From NCBI RefSeq assembly GCF_900112235.1, contig NZ_FOLH01000003.1, positions 372,001-436,000 on the forward strand: DNA of 64,000 bases, read 5' to 3'. Position 1 is the stretch's first letter, and the number at the start of each line of letters is the position of its first letter. Below the pieces are notes generated by a model, which saw nothing but the letters and a program-made list of their open reading frames with translations, was not told the origin of the DNA and made no database searches. This DNA comes from Marinospirillum celere (GTDB lineage Bacteria; Pseudomonadota; Gammaproteobacteria; Pseudomonadales; Halomonadaceae). Made by a program: the position numbers and the translations under genes. Of this stretch, positions 45,424 through 55,539 are shown piece after piece.

Positions 45424-47328
45424 TTAAACCCGAAAACGCCCTACCCGACTATGCAACTGGTTGGCCAGCTCAGCCAGGCGTTCACTGGCGTCGGCAGCTT
45501 GAGCTGAATGCTCACCTGTAATTGCCGAAAGATCAGAAATGCTGTGAATGTTGTGATTGATTTCTTCTGCCACAGCACTCTGCTCTTCAGCCGCACTGGC
45601 AATCTGGGCATTCATATCATTGATGGTCGCCACAGCCTGATTGATTTTTTCCAAGGCATCGCCAGTTTGTCTGGCCTGCTCTACGGTTTCATCGGCTTTA
45701 TTGCGATTTAGCTGCATGGCTTCAACCGCTTGGCGTGAACTGCTCTGGAAGTTTTCAATCATGCGGCGAATTTCTTCTGTTGATTCCTGAGTACGCTGAG
45801 CCAGTACACGCACTTCATCAGCCACGACCGCAAAACCACGACCATGCTCACCCGCCCTGGCAGCTTCGATTGCTGCATTCAGCGCTAATAGATTGGTTTG
45901 ATCAGCAATTTCACCGATTACATCCAGTATCTTGCCAATGCTGTCAGCATCCGTTTCCAACTGGTGAATAACCTTAGCAGAGACTTCGACATCTTCAGCA
46001 AGCTGATGAATATCTTCCAGAGTACGATCAACAACCCTTTTGCCTTCCAAGGAAGCAGCATTAGAAGTCTCTGCCGCTTGCGAAGCCTGACCGGCATTCC
46101 GAGCCACCTCATGAACGGTCGCATTCATTTCATTCATTGCGGTTGCCACCTGCTCGACTTCCGACTGTTGATTTCTAAGTGCCTCATCAGTGGAGCGGGT
46201 ACTGGAATTAAGCTGGGAAGAGGCCGAAGAAAGCTCACTGGCCGCTGAAGAAACATCACTGATCAGCTCTTGTAGGTTTTTCATCAGGCGATTAAAAGCC
46301 TTGGCCGTATCGCCAATTTCATCCTTAGAACGAACATCCAGGCGTCGGGTCAAATCGGCATCCCCAGCGGCAATTGATGAAAGCCCCTTGGATAAAGCTT
46401 TCAGAGGTTTGATCAACACCTGAGAATAGACAAAACCCACCACCAGAGTAATTGACAAGGCGATAACCCAGAGTGTCCAGAGTGTCCAATTGAGTCGATT
46501 AACTGGCGCATAGAGTTCGCTCAGGGTTTGATCCACGATTAACCCCCAACGAAGACCATAACGCTCTTCCAATTGTGGCAATACACTGGTCATACCAAAC
46601 TTGTAGCGGCCATCGCCACTCAAAAACTCGGCACCTGAGTGGCCCTGACCCTGGCGTACAGGCGGTTCCATAATCGGGTAGTGGCTCATATCCTCACCAA
46701 AGCGACTGGCATCTGGATGACCAATCAACGTCCCCGAACGATTAAATAAGGTAGCCCGCCCGGTTTCACCAATTTGCACCCGGTTCACCAAAGCGATCAC
46801 TGCTTCCATAGGCATCTGTGCGGCTAAAAAATTTCCGTCTTCAGTGGCATGCAGATAAACCACAAAACGGTTATTGGATGCACCAGGGCGTGCATCCACG
46901 TCAATCAGACGCTTACCATCACGATAGGCTGCTAGCCAGTCGCTTCGGGTTGCCACCACACTCTGGCCACTCAGGGTTTGTTGTTCACCCGCTTCAGCAA
47001 GGATGGCTCCATTGCTGTCTAGCTTACCCAGCCAGTTAAAGTGCTCGGTGACTTCAAGGCCAGAGGCCAGCTGCTGGTTCGCCAGGTCTGGATCCAGAGA
47101 AGTAGCCAGCAAGCGAGCTTCCTGGCCCCTAGCTATCATGAACTCATCCAGCAGATAGGTAATATCATCACCCACACCGGTCAAGGTGGATTGGAGGTTG
47201 CTTTCCATACTGGCTTTCATGGTGAAGTAGGTGACACCACCCATAATGGAAAGAGGCAAACTACTGGCCAAAGCAACAAGAACCACTAACTTGAGGGTAA
47301 TCCCCTTGAAGATCAAAAAACGCATCAT
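45424..47328 (-). CDS. Methyl-accepting chemotaxis protein with a dCache domain
   Basis: 634 residues. Membrane helix 1 (about 12-34) is followed by a periplasmic dCache_1-like sensor (about 40-280, with [17 protein letters not shown]). Helix 2 (about 285-305), HAMP (306-358) and a cytoplasmic signalling domain follow, with tip [20 protein letters not shown]. No C-terminal CheR/CheB pentapeptide is present. dCache domains often bind amino acids or organic acids; the ligand is unknown. Downstream of tcdA on the same strand but 87 nt apart with its own promoter likely. Confidence 0.93.
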   Translation of the reverse strand: MMRFLIFKGITLKLVVLVALASSLPLSIMGGVTYFTMKASMESNLQSTLTGVGDDITYLLDEFMIARGQEARLLATSLDPDLANQQLASGLEVTEHFNWLGKLDSNGAILAEAGEQQTLSGQSVVATRSDWLAAYRDGKRLIDVDARPGASNNRFVVYLHATEDGNFLAAQMPMEAVIALVNRVQIGETGRATLFNRSGTLIGHPDASRFGEDMSHYPIMEPPVRQGQGHSGAEFLSGDGRYKFGMTSVLPQLEERYGLRWGLIVDQTLSELYAPVNRLNWTLWTLWVIALSITLVVGFVYSQVLIKPLKALSKGLSSIAAGDADLTRRLDVRSKDEIGDTAKAFNRLMKNLQELISDVSSAASELSSASSQLNSSTRSTDEALRNQQSEVEQVATAMNEMNATVHEVARNAGQASQAAETSNAASLEGKRVVDRTLEDIHQLAEDVEVSAKVIHQLETDADSIGKILDVIGEIADQTNLLALNAAIEAARAGEHGRGFAVVADEVRVLAQRTQESTEEIRRMIENFQSSSRQAVEAMQLNRNKADETVEQARQTGDALEKINQAVATINDMNAQIASAAEEQSAVAEEINHNIHSISDLSAITGEHSAQAADASERLAELANQLHSRVGRFRV

Positions 47329-47415
47329 CCTAATCCCTGTTTATTTTATGGAAATACACCTGCCAGCATAACGCCAAAAAACCTTGCTGACTGCCCTGTT
47401 AAGGATATTTTTTTA

Positions 47416-48234
47416 TCAAGCAATTAATTTTTGCAAGGCCCTCTGGGCTGCCAGCAACCCAAAACTACCAGTGACAAAACTGGCCGAACCAAAACCACTG
47501 GCACAATCCAGCTTCATGGCCTCGCCTGCAGGCGGTTTACTGCAGGCAACTGAACCATCAGGTTGTGGATAAATCAGCTGCTCGGTGGAATAAACACATT
47601 CAACCTCAAAGCGCCTTTTCGGATTGCGACTGAAGCCATAATCGCGGCGTAGCAGGTTTCTGACTTTCGCCAGCAAAGGGTCCTGAGTGGTTTTTGCCAG
47701 GTCAGCTGTAGTGATCTGGCGTGGATCCAACTGCCCCCCGGCACCACCCACCACCACCAGCTTCTGTTTATTCCTTCGACACCAAGCAATTAACCCAGCT
47801 TTGACCGGCACCGTATCCGTGGCATCCACCACCACATCAAAGCGTTTGCTACCTTGATGGGTAAGAGATTCTTCCAGGTTCTTCAAGGTCACAAACTGGC
47901 TACAAGCTTCCACCTTTAACTCAGGATTAATCTGCAATAGCCGCTCACCCATTACCTCCACCTTGGAGTGACCCACAGTGGTATCCAGAGCATGCAACTG
48001 ACGATTGATATTACTGGTGCAGACATCATCCAAATCAAACAGAGTGATCTGACCCACGCCTGAGCGCGCTAAAGCTTCTGCCGTCCAGCTACCGACACCA
48101 CCAATACCGATCACCGCAACTCGGCCAAGAGCCAACCGCTGGAGCCCCTCCAGACCATAAAGACGCGCCATACCGCCAAAGCGAAACAGGTAATCCTGGG
48201 ATAACGAATTTTGGTGAAACTGCTCTGAACTCAA
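47416..48234 (-). CDS. tcdA: tRNA threonylcarbamoyladenosine dehydratase
   Basis: 272 residues from a TTG at 48234, preceded by AAAAGG at seven bases. The longer frame to 48327 would overlap the divergent methyltransferase gene, and the residues before this start do not resemble TcdA. E1-like fold with GIGGVGSWTAEALARSG (nucleotide binding), catalytic Cys region DCASGFGSASFV and RRNKQKLVVVGGAGGQLDP. It cyclises t6A37 in tRNA to ct6A. Two Cys residues and FGGMARLYG near the N terminus match the family. Confidence 0.92.
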   Translation of the reverse strand: MSSEQFHQNSLSQDYLFRFGGMARLYGLEGLQRLALGRVAVIGIGGVGSWTAEALARSGVGQITLFDLDDVCTSNINRQLHALDTTVGHSKVEVMGERLLQINPELKVEACSQFVTLKNLEESLTHQGSKRFDVVVDATDTVPVKAGLIAWCRRNKQKLVVVGGAGGQLDPRQITTADLAKTTQDPLLAKVRNLLRRDYGFSRNPKRRFEVECVYSTEQLIYPQPDGSVACSKPPAGEAMKLDCASGFGSASFVTGSFGLLAAQRALQKLIA

Positions 48235-48303
48235 AATCGGGCCTTTTAGCTGCAAGAAAAGTAAGCGACACTTAAAAAAGCAATTATAACCTGATGAGCA
48301 CCC

Positions 48304-49455
48304 ATGTATCCTGCCCGAACTGAACAAAACCTGCCTCTACGACCTGGCTGCGAGCCTGCCTGTCCCGGCTGCCCTCATCGGCAGTTAGCTGCTGCTGCCA
48401 GTGAGACGCAAAAATTCAACTGGTTACAACAACAGCTAGCACCCTGGCAGGATCGCCTGCAACCGTTAAAGGCTGTTGCTGCTGAAAAGCGCTGGGGTTA
48501 CCGGGATCGAGTCACTCTGGCTTGCCGCTGGTTACCCGAACAGGGCTGGCAAATCGGCATGCATCTTAAAAACGCCTGGCAGGATGAAGTCTTAGCCATT
48601 CCCAATTGCCCTCTGCATACTCCAAGAACCAATCGGTTGATGCAACTACTCGCGGCTTACTTACCGACAGCAGAGACTTTTCCGCTGGCCTGGCTGGTTC
48701 AAGCCGGTAGCCAAATCACCCTGGTGGTTAAAAGCCGTAACCAGCCGCCACTGGCATGGCTGGAAGACCTCTATCCTGAAATGGAACGCCTGGGTTACGA
48801 AGGGCTTTGGCTGCACCTCAACCCGTCAACCGGAAAAAAGGTACTGGCGAAAAAAACCTGGCAACTGGTCTGGGGGCAGCCACGCTCTCTAGATAGCCAG
48901 GGCCTGATCTATGGCCCTCAGGGTTTTCAGCAGCTCCTGCCGGAACTCTATCAACAGGCACTGCAAGAAGCTGAACGCTTCCTGCAACCCGATGACCAAA
49001 GTTGTGTGGTGGATCTTTATTCCGGTGCAGGGGCCAGCTTGCAACGCTGGCTAAACCAACAAGCGGCTTGTGTGGGCGTGGAGTCCGGTGGCGAAGCCGT
49101 AGAAGCTGCCGCTGATAATGCCCATGAAGCACTGATACTGCGCGGCTATTGCCGAGAGCGCCTGCCGCAAATTCAAGCCTGGGTTGCCAGTACTGACCCT
49201 GATCAACAGCAAACCCGACTGCTCTACACCAATCCACCACGCATCGGCATGGAACCTGAGGTGACCCGCTGGGTCAATGAAAGCTACCAGCCAGAACGCC
49301 TGGCTTACTTATCTTGCAGTGCCGGCACCCTAAAGCGCGACCTGGAATCCCTAAGCAACTACCAGGTGGTGCGCCTGCAGCCCTACGACTTCTTTCCTCA
49401 GACGCGCCATGTAGAAACCCTTGCCCTCCTAAAGTTAACAGCAAAAAGAAATTAA
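48304..49455 (+). CDS. RNA m5U methyltransferase, RlmC/RlmD/TrmA-like, without TRAM domain
   Basis: 383 residues. A possible [4Fe-4S] site is formed by Cys16, Cys20, Cys23 (GCEPACPGC) and Cys102 (NCPLH). The SAM fold has DLYSGAGASLQRW, then TNPPRIGM, and the catalytic Cys338 in YLSCSAGTLKRD, with the general-base Glu371 in RHVETLALLKL. It lacks the N-terminal TRAM domain of RlmD and TrmA, so its target (rRNA U747/U1939 or another site) cannot be read from sequence. Divergent from tcdA. Confidence 0.85.
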   Translation: MYPARTEQNLPLRPGCEPACPGCPHRQLAAAASETQKFNWLQQQLAPWQDRLQPLKAVAAEKRWGYRDRVTLACRWLPEQGWQIGMHLKNAWQDEVLAIPNCPLHTPRTNRLMQLLAAYLPTAETFPLAWLVQAGSQITLVVKSRNQPPLAWLEDLYPEMERLGYEGLWLHLNPSTGKKVLAKKTWQLVWGQPRSLDSQGLIYGPQGFQQLLPELYQQALQEAERFLQPDDQSCVVDLYSGAGASLQRWLNQQAACVGVESGGEAVEAAADNAHEALILRGYCRERLPQIQAWVASTDPDQQQTRLLYTNPPRIGMEPEVTRWVNESYQPERLAYLSCSAGTLKRDLESLSNYQVVRLQPYDFFPQTRHVETLALLKLTAKRN

Positions 49456-49537
49456 AATATATTTTTATATTCTTTTTTGTTTTATCAAAAATGACTTACC
49501 TTAGTCAGCATACCTCTTGAATTAAGGTGAACCCTTC

Positions 49538-50113
49538 ATGACATGCAACAAACACTTTTTGATTCTTCCCGGCTGGCAGGGCTCGGGTGAAGATCATTGG
49601 CAAACCCACTGGCAACAGGCCTTGCCGAACAGTTCACGTTTGCAGGTGAAGGACTGGTTGCAGCCTGATCCGCAAGACTGGCGTGAGTCTCTGGAAACCA
49701 CTCTGAAACAGTTGGATGGCCCCGTGGTGTTGATTGCTCACAGCTTAGGTTGCATCAATCTGGTTAACTGGGCTGAACAGACTCCAACTGCATTGCTGAA
49801 CAAAATTGAAGCTGCTCTGTTGGTTGCCCCTGCTGATGTGGAAAGGCCAGGCTGCCCAGAAGCACTTAGGCCTTTTGCACCCATCAGCCGCCAACCCCTA
49901 CCTTTTCCTGCGCTGGTTCTGGGCTCAAAAAATGACCCGGCAGCCAGTGAAGCCCGCATCCATGAATTGGCGGGCAACTGGCAGGTAAGCGCAGAGATTC
50001 TCGGTGCGGTTGGGCATATCAATACCGCTTCTGGCCATCATCGTTGGGAAGAGGGCTTTCGCTGGCTTTATCAACTGATTAAGCAGGCTACCCTGTCCAC
50101 AAAAGCAGCCTAA
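49538..50113 (+). CDS. RBBP9/YdeN-family alpha/beta hydrolase
   Basis: 191 residues. The N terminus LILPGWQGSGEDHWQTHW is the family signature, the nucleophile is Ser69 in AHSLGC, and Asp and His are in GSKNDPAAS and VGHINTASG. Serine hydrolase of unknown substrate. It is followed at 71 nt by a pirin gene and may share a transcript with it. Confidence 0.9.
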   Translation: MTCNKHFLILPGWQGSGEDHWQTHWQQALPNSSRLQVKDWLQPDPQDWRESLETTLKQLDGPVVLIAHSLGCINLVNWAEQTPTALLNKIEAALLVAPADVERPGCPEALRPFAPISRQPLPFPALVLGSKNDPAASEARIHELAGNWQVSAEILGAVGHINTASGHHRWEEGFRWLYQLIKQATLSTKAA

Positions 50114-50184
50114 ATTTGCTTTTATTCACCGGCAGTCAGAGACTGGTTATTAGCAACTCCCCTTAAATTCACTAGGGCCAGAAC

Positions 50185-51114
50185 ATGAGCAATACTCTGA
50201 ACTCCGCTGAACAACCCTGTGACAGCAACCAGCAACCCTGCGCTGCTATTGAACTGCAACTCAAACCCAGAGTGACCGACTTGGGCGGCTTTTCTGTCAG
50301 ACGCTTGCTGCCAACTGCAAAGCGCAAGATGGTTGGCCCCTGGATTTTTTTTGATGAAATGGGTCCGGCGGAATTTGCCGCTGGCTCTGGAATCAAGGTT
50401 CGGCCTCACCCACATATCGGTATAGCAACAGTCACCTACCTCTTTGAAGGCGAAATTCTGCACAGAGACTCAGTTGGCAGCCTGCAAGCCATACGACCCG
50501 GTGATATCAACCTGATGGTTGCAGGCCGTGGAATCACCCACTCTGAAAGAGAGCGCCCTGAAATCACCCAAGTGGATCATCGACTCCACGGGCTGCAACT
50601 CTGGTTGGCTCTGCCCGAACAGGATGAAGAAACCAAACCTTCTTTCCATCACTATGCAGCAGACCAAATCCCTCAAGTTGATATTGAGGACGTAGCTGTT
50701 CGGGTAATGATCGGCAGTGCCTATGGAGTCACTTCACCTGTGCGCCAGTTTTCAACAACCCTCTATGTTGAAGCCGACCTGAAAAAAGGCCAAGTTTTGC
50801 CCCTTCCTGAAGCAAAAGAAAGAGCCATTTATGTTGCCCAGGGCAGCCTAGTTGCGGAAGGTACTGAGCTTCACACCCATACGCTGACTGTTTTTTCGGA
50901 TCAGGCCGGGATCACTCTTCAAGCCACCAGCGACTGCCGTATTGCATTGATTGGCGGAGATCCTTTGGGGCGGCGTTATATTGAGTGGAATTTTGTTTCC
51001 TCCATTAAAGAGCGCATTGAGCAGGCTAAAGCCGACTGGCGTGCAGGCAACTTTGCCAAAGTAGTCGGGGATGAAGTAGAGTTTATCCCTCTCCCAGAAG
51101 ATCAAGGAAAGTAA
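50185..51114 (+). CDS. Pirin family protein
   Basis: 309 residues, bicupin fold. The metal ligands are in RPHPHIGIATVTYLFEGEILHRD and GITHSE (His-His-His-Glu of pirin). It may act as a quercetin dioxygenase or redox-linked regulator; the physiological substrate is unclear. The C-terminal 35 residues (SSIKERIEQAKADWRAG) are helical and found in bacterial pirins. 18 nt upstream of the dehydrogenase gene. Confidence 0.93.
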   Translation: MSNTLNSAEQPCDSNQQPCAAIELQLKPRVTDLGGFSVRRLLPTAKRKMVGPWIFFDEMGPAEFAAGSGIKVRPHPHIGIATVTYLFEGEILHRDSVGSLQAIRPGDINLMVAGRGITHSERERPEITQVDHRLHGLQLWLALPEQDEETKPSFHHYAADQIPQVDIEDVAVRVMIGSAYGVTSPVRQFSTTLYVEADLKKGQVLPLPEAKERAIYVAQGSLVAEGTELHTHTLTVFSDQAGITLQATSDCRIALIGGDPLGRRYIEWNFVSSIKERIEQAKADWRAGNFAKVVGDEVEFIPLPEDQGK

Positions 51115-51131
51115 GCAAAAGAGGAAAACCC

Positions 51132-52067
51132 ATGCAAGGTGTACTTTTGGATGCGGCCAGTCTTGGCGAAGGCATTGACCTCTCACCCATCAAAGAGCAA
51201 TTGAGTGACCTAAGCGTCTGGCCTGTGACACAAGCCAGTGAAGTCAGTCAGCGCCTTCAAGAAGCCGAAGTTGTCATCGTCAACAAGGTGGTCTTGGAAC
51301 GCACTCATCTGGAAGCAGCCAAACAGCTTAAAGCCATCTGCGTGCTTGCAACCGGCCTGAACAATATCGATCTCAAGGCTGCTGAAGATTTCGGAATTCA
51401 GGTGTTTAATGTTCAGGCCTATGGCACCGCCAGTGTGGCTCAACACGCTTTCACCCTGCTTTTGGCCCTGGCAACGCGCCTGACCCAATATCAAAAATCC
51501 GTTGCTGCCGGTGATTGGCAAAAGTCCCCTTTCTTTTGTTTGATGCAGTATCCAGTCACCCAACTAGCTGGCAAAAAACTTCTTCTGGTCGGACATGGTG
51601 AGTTAGGAAAAGAAGTTGAACGTCTGACGACTGCGCTGGGTATGGAAGTGATGGTCGCAGCCCGACCTGGAAAGTCGAATGACTCCCGCAAGCCCTTTGC
51701 CGAGCTGTTGCCGGAAGCGGATGCGGTTTCCTTTCATTGCCCACTGACCGAAGAAACCCGCGATCTCTTGAATGCGGACAACTTGAAAACGGCCAAGCCC
51801 GGTTTGCTGGTGGTCAATGCCGCCCGGGGTGGCATTGTTAATGAAGCGGCTGCACTTGAAGCTCTGAGAGAAGGGCGGATCGGCGGTCTAGCAGTAGATG
51901 TACTAACTCAGGAACCTCCCAAAGATGGCAACCCTCTATTGGATGCTCTGAGCGAAGACCTCAACCTAATCGTCACGCCTCACAGTGCCTGGATCACACC
52001 GGAAGCTCGACAAAAGATTGTTGACCTGACGGCTGAGAACCTGGCCAAAATAAAAGCAGGGCGCTAG
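51132..52067 (+). CDS. D-2-hydroxyacid dehydrogenase (HprA-like)
   Basis: 311 residues. NAD-binding GHGELGKEVERL, catalytic Arg in NAARGGIVNE, Glu in LTQEPPKDGNP and His in TPHSAWITPEA are all present. The closest type is glycerate/hydroxypyruvate reductase (HprA), but the substrate is not settled. A terminator is not obvious before the DUF2946-like gene 32 nt downstream. Confidence 0.9.
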   Translation: MQGVLLDAASLGEGIDLSPIKEQLSDLSVWPVTQASEVSQRLQEAEVVIVNKVVLERTHLEAAKQLKAICVLATGLNNIDLKAAEDFGIQVFNVQAYGTASVAQHAFTLLLALATRLTQYQKSVAAGDWQKSPFFCLMQYPVTQLAGKKLLLVGHGELGKEVERLTTALGMEVMVAARPGKSNDSRKPFAELLPEADAVSFHCPLTEETRDLLNADNLKTAKPGLLVVNAARGGIVNEAAALEALREGRIGGLAVDVLTQEPPKDGNPLLDALSEDLNLIVTPHSAWITPEARQKIVDLTAENLAKIKAGR

Positions 52068-52099
52068 AATGCGATAAGATTAAAGCAAGGATCTCATCG

Positions 52100-52483
52100 T
52101 TGAAGTTAAACCGGAATCTGAATACTTGGCTGCTACTCTTTGCCCTGGCCGTGATGGTCAATCGGGTACTAACGCCTTTTTCGGTTCCAGCACTAGTTGT
52201 TCACGAAGACGGCTATATTGAAATCTGCGCCTGGCACGGCGGCACCTCACGCGTTCTCCTGGATGCTGAAGGCAATCAGGTTGAATCCGAGCAACCCTTC
52301 TCCTACTGCCCGGAATGCACCTCTCCTACTGCCGCCAGCCTGCCCGACCTGGATCTTGCATCGGACCTGCCGCCACCCACTCAGCGGCCACCTGAATTCC
52401 AGCTTCATCAGCACCTTGCTGTTTTCACCACCCGACCACCCCCTTCGCGCGCACCGCCCTGTGCTTCCGTGCTTATCGGTTAA
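52100..52483 (+). CDS. DUF2946-like small envelope protein
   Basis: 127 residues from a TTG with AAGG upstream. One hydrophobic segment near the N terminus (about 9-30) is followed by a Cys-containing stretch (ICAWHGG, then YCPECTSP), the pattern of DUF2946 proteins, which lie near TonB copper receptors. The C terminus is Pro-rich. Four Cys/His side chains could bind Cu(I). The spacing to the TonB receptor gene is 230 nt, with a purine/pyrimidine-rich stretch and no hairpin I trust. Confidence 0.6.
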   Translation: MKLNRNLNTWLLLFALAVMVNRVLTPFSVPALVVHEDGYIEICAWHGGTSRVLLDAEGNQVESEQPFSYCPECTSPTAASLPDLDLASDLPPPTQRPPEFQLHQHLAVFTTRPPPSRAPPCASVLIG

Positions 52484-52713
52484 GTGCCGAAGCGGTCTTC
52501 CCTGCTCATGTCGGCCGCTTCCCGCCTTGCACGATAACACCGACCTGCTGTCTGCCCAGGCTTCAGAGGGAGCTTCCCATTAGGCTCATGTCAGACCTCT
52601 TGAACTCTCCAGGCAGCAGGTTCTGTTGTTAACCAATAAAAAAACCCTTAATACCCTCTGCTCTTTACTGAGCCGGAGGTGGTTATCTTGTTGATTTGAT
52701 TAAAGGGATACTC

Positions 52714-54783
52714 ATGAACACTGCTTTATTTGTGCGCCAACCGCTGAGTCTGGCGCTGGCCTCTTTATGCCTGTCTTTACCCACCAGCCTCTTGGCAGAA
52801 CAAACATCCAGCCTGCCACCGCTGACCGTGACCGGTCAGGCTTTGGGTTCGGCAACCACTCAGGAAGCCTGGCCAACCGACTCCTCCAGCCCTGCGGCCG
52901 ATGCCGGTGACTGGCTGCGCCAACAACCCGGCATAGATGCCAACCGCATGGGTGGCCACGGCCTGGATCCGGTCATTCGTGGCCTGGGGCAGAACCGCCT
53001 CAATGTGCTGCTGGATGGCGCCTACGTCTTTGGCGGCTGCCCCAATCGCATGGATCCACCCACCGCCTATGCGCCCCTTTACTCCTATGATCGCGTAGTG
53101 ATCAGTAAAGGCGTGACCACGCTGCGTCATGGCCCTGGTGGCAGTGGTGGCAGCGTACTTTTTGAACGTGATCGGCCTGAATTCTTGCCTGGTGAGCCGC
53201 GAGTACGCGGCGAAGTTGGTGGCAGCTACGCCAGCAACGGTGATGCCCTCAAGGGCTGGGCTCATGTCATCACTGGAAGCGAACAGGGCTATCTGCGTGC
53301 TTTCGGCGAATACAGTGAGGCCGATAACTATGAAGATGGTGCAGGCCGCGAAATCTGGAGCGGCTATGAAAGCACGCAGGGCGGTTTGATTCTGGGCTGG
53401 ACACCCAACCAACAAACCTGGCTGGAAGTCACCTATGAAGAAACCCGCGAGCGAGATGTCAAATTTGCCGGTGCCGGCATGGACTCACCCGAGAGTGACA
53501 ACCGCACCCTGGGGCTGCGCGGGGAATACCTTTGGTCACCGCTGCTAACCCTTTCCGGCAACCTGCATTACAGCCAGGTTGAGCATGTGATGGATAACTA
53601 CAGTCTGCGACCAGATGCCACTATGCAAATGCGTGTCCCCACCACTTCCGACACCCTGACCGGTCGCTTGATGGCCGAATACCAACTCGGCCCCAATCAG
53701 TTCACAGGCGGTTTGAACCTGATTCAAAATAAGCGTGAAGCCACACTCACCAATACGGCCAACGGCATGGATATCGCTTTCATGTGGCCTCAAGTCACTC
53801 AGCGCTCTATGGGTGCCTTTGCCGAAGTTGAGCATCTAATCGGCTCCGATAAACGCGCGTTTGCTGGTGTCCGCCTGGATCATGTCGATTCCTCTGCGGA
53901 TAAAACCCAGGCGCAACCCGACCCTGGCTGGTCAAAGTCGCCCGCCCAACTTTATGAAGATGCCTATGGCTTCACCGGCTCAGCGGACCAAGAGGAATGG
54001 TTAACGGGAGCTTTTGTGCGCTTTGAAAAGGATATCGGCAGCTGGCAACGCGCTTTTGTCAGCGCCAGCCGCAGCCAAAGAGTGGGTGATGCCAGTGAGC
54101 TTTATATGGCACGCATTGCCAATGGGGGTAATGATCAGTGGGTTGGTAACCCGGACCTGAACCCGGAAACCAGCCACCAACTGGATATTGGGATGCTGGG
54201 CAAAAGCCAGCGCTTGGATTACTCTGCTGTCGCCTTTAGCAACTGGGTCAGCGATTATATTTACCGAGACCAGGGCGCAATCGGCACCTATGACGGTGCC
54301 AGCCATTACCGCAATATCAGTGCTGCCCTTTATGGCATCGAGCTGGAAGCCACCCTGCGCTATGCCGAGCACTGGGAAACCCGAGGTCACCTGAATGCCC
54401 TGCGTGGTGACAACCGCAGTGATGGTGGCCCCCTGGCGCAGATTTCACCCTATAACGGACAGGTCTCTCAACACTGGATCAGTGATGCATGGGAAGCCCT
54501 GCTGCGGGTTCGCTTTGCTGCCAAACAGGATCGCCTGAATACACCCGCAGGTGAAGAGGCCACTTCCAGCTATGCGGTATTGGATCTACAGGCTGACTGG
54601 AACCCACGCAAAGACCTGAAGCTCTCTGTCGGGGTCGATAACCTGCTGGACAAGGAGTACGCCAACTTTATTAACCGCAATGCGGCTGGCAGCGACCCCC
54701 TGAATAGCGGTGATAATAAACTGAGCGGCACCCTGACGGAACCTGGTCGCAGTATCTGGGTTAGTGCCCGCTATCAGTTCTGA
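52714..54783 (+). CDS. TonB-dependent copper receptor (OprC/NosA type)
   Basis: 689 residues from the ATG at 52714 (AAGGGAT upstream; the longer frame adds six residues). A signal peptide ends near LLAEQ, then comes a plug domain with the TonB box region (LPPLTVTG) and a 22-strand barrel ending WVSARYQF. The Cu-binding loop GGCPNRMDPPT contains Cys109 and Met113, matching the unusual CxxxM copper site described in OprC. Methionine residues further along may complete the site. It imports or scavenges copper at the outer membrane. Ends before a terminator; the two-component gene follows. Confidence 0.93.
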   Translation: MNTALFVRQPLSLALASLCLSLPTSLLAEQTSSLPPLTVTGQALGSATTQEAWPTDSSSPAADAGDWLRQQPGIDANRMGGHGLDPVIRGLGQNRLNVLLDGAYVFGGCPNRMDPPTAYAPLYSYDRVVISKGVTTLRHGPGGSGGSVLFERDRPEFLPGEPRVRGEVGGSYASNGDALKGWAHVITGSEQGYLRAFGEYSEADNYEDGAGREIWSGYESTQGGLILGWTPNQQTWLEVTYEETRERDVKFAGAGMDSPESDNRTLGLRGEYLWSPLLTLSGNLHYSQVEHVMDNYSLRPDATMQMRVPTTSDTLTGRLMAEYQLGPNQFTGGLNLIQNKREATLTNTANGMDIAFMWPQVTQRSMGAFAEVEHLIGSDKRAFAGVRLDHVDSSADKTQAQPDPGWSKSPAQLYEDAYGFTGSADQEEWLTGAFVRFEKDIGSWQRAFVSASRSQRVGDASELYMARIANGGNDQWVGNPDLNPETSHQLDIGMLGKSQRLDYSAVAFSNWVSDYIYRDQGAIGTYDGASHYRNISAALYGIELEATLRYAEHWETRGHLNALRGDNRSDGGPLAQISPYNGQVSQHWISDAWEALLRVRFAAKQDRLNTPAGEEATSSYAVLDLQADWNPRKDLKLSVGVDNLLDKEYANFINRNAAGSDPLNSGDNKLSGTLTEPGRSIWVSARYQF

Positions 54784-54811
54784 ATAAAACCCTTGATTTG
54801 CAGTGATGCTT

Positions 54812-54836
54812 GCCCGACCATTTGGTCGGGCTTTTT
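54812..54836 (+). terminator. Terminator of the copper receptor gene
   Basis: GCCCGACC/GGTCGGGC stem, ATTT loop, then TTTTT. A near copy lies at 58533. Confidence 0.85.
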
Positions 54837-54852
54837 CAAAGGAAAACAGAGC

Positions 54853-55539
54853 ATGTACCTACTGCTGGTTGAAGATGACCAACGCCTGACGCGGCTACTC
54901 AAACATCTGATCACACGCGAAGGCCATACTCTGGATGTTGCTACTGATGGTCACCTGGCACGCAGTTTTTTAAAAGAAGGGCGTTACGACCTGCTGATTC
55001 TGGACTGGATGCTGCCCGGCGTATCCGGCATAGATCTCTGCCGCGAAGCGCGCCAGTCAGGGTTTAATGGTGGCATTCTAATGCTCACGGCAAAAGATAG
55101 CCTGGAAGATCGTTTACAAGGCTTTTCTACTGGAGCCGATGACTACCTGCTTAAGCCCTTTGAGCCACCCGAACTCCTGGCACGGATTGAGGCTTTGGGC
55201 CGCCGAGTTCACCTCACCTTACAGGAGCAATTGCTTCAAGCTGGCAACTGGCTGCTAGATTGCAGTACACGGTGCATTGGCATTCAGGGTGGCAGTCAGG
55301 CAGAGCTAACCCAACGCGAATTTCAGTTGCTAGAACTCTTGATGCGCAAGGCGGGGCAGTGTCTACCCAGAGAGATCATTTTTGATCGAGTCTGGGGACG
55401 AGACCAGGCCGTAACCGATAACACTCTGGATGCCACTTTACGCCTGCTGCGCAAAAAGCTGTCAGCTTTGGCACCCGGCCAGCAGCCCATCGAAACCCTG
55501 CGCGGCCTGGGTTATCGTTTTCAGGCCGATCGAAAGTAA
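54853..55539 (+). CDS. OmpR-type response regulator
   Basis: 228 residues from the ATG at 54853; the longer frame to 54793 would run through the terminator hairpin. Receiver domain with Asp51 (LDWMLPGV), Lys101 (LLKPFE), DD at 8-9 and a winged-helix output domain (ending YRFQADRK). CusR/CopR-like regulators control copper genes; this one sits beside a TonB copper receptor. Its stop overlaps the convergent kinase by 19 nt. Confidence 0.9.
   Translation: MYLLLVEDDQRLTRLLKHLITREGHTLDVATDGHLARSFLKEGRYDLLILDWMLPGVSGIDLCREARQSGFNGGILMLTAKDSLEDRLQGFSTGADDYLLKPFEPPELLARIEALGRRVHLTLQEQLLQAGNWLLDCSTRCIGIQGGSQAELTQREFQLLELLMRKAGQCLPREIIFDRVWGRDQAVTDNTLDATLRLLRKKLSALAPGQQPIETLRGLGYRFQADRK

Noticed and set aside
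48235..48327. Upstream extension of tcdA
   Set aside because: It would overlap the divergent methyltransferase gene and does not resemble TcdA; a TTG with a good ribosome site fits better.
52484..52713. Possible leader or sRNA between DUF2946-like gene and copper receptor
   Set aside because: No convincing hairpin or known riboswitch pattern was found in the 230-nt gap.
54793..54852. Upstream extension of the response regulator
   Set aside because: It would run through a terminator hairpin; the ATG at 54853 gives the normal receiver start.
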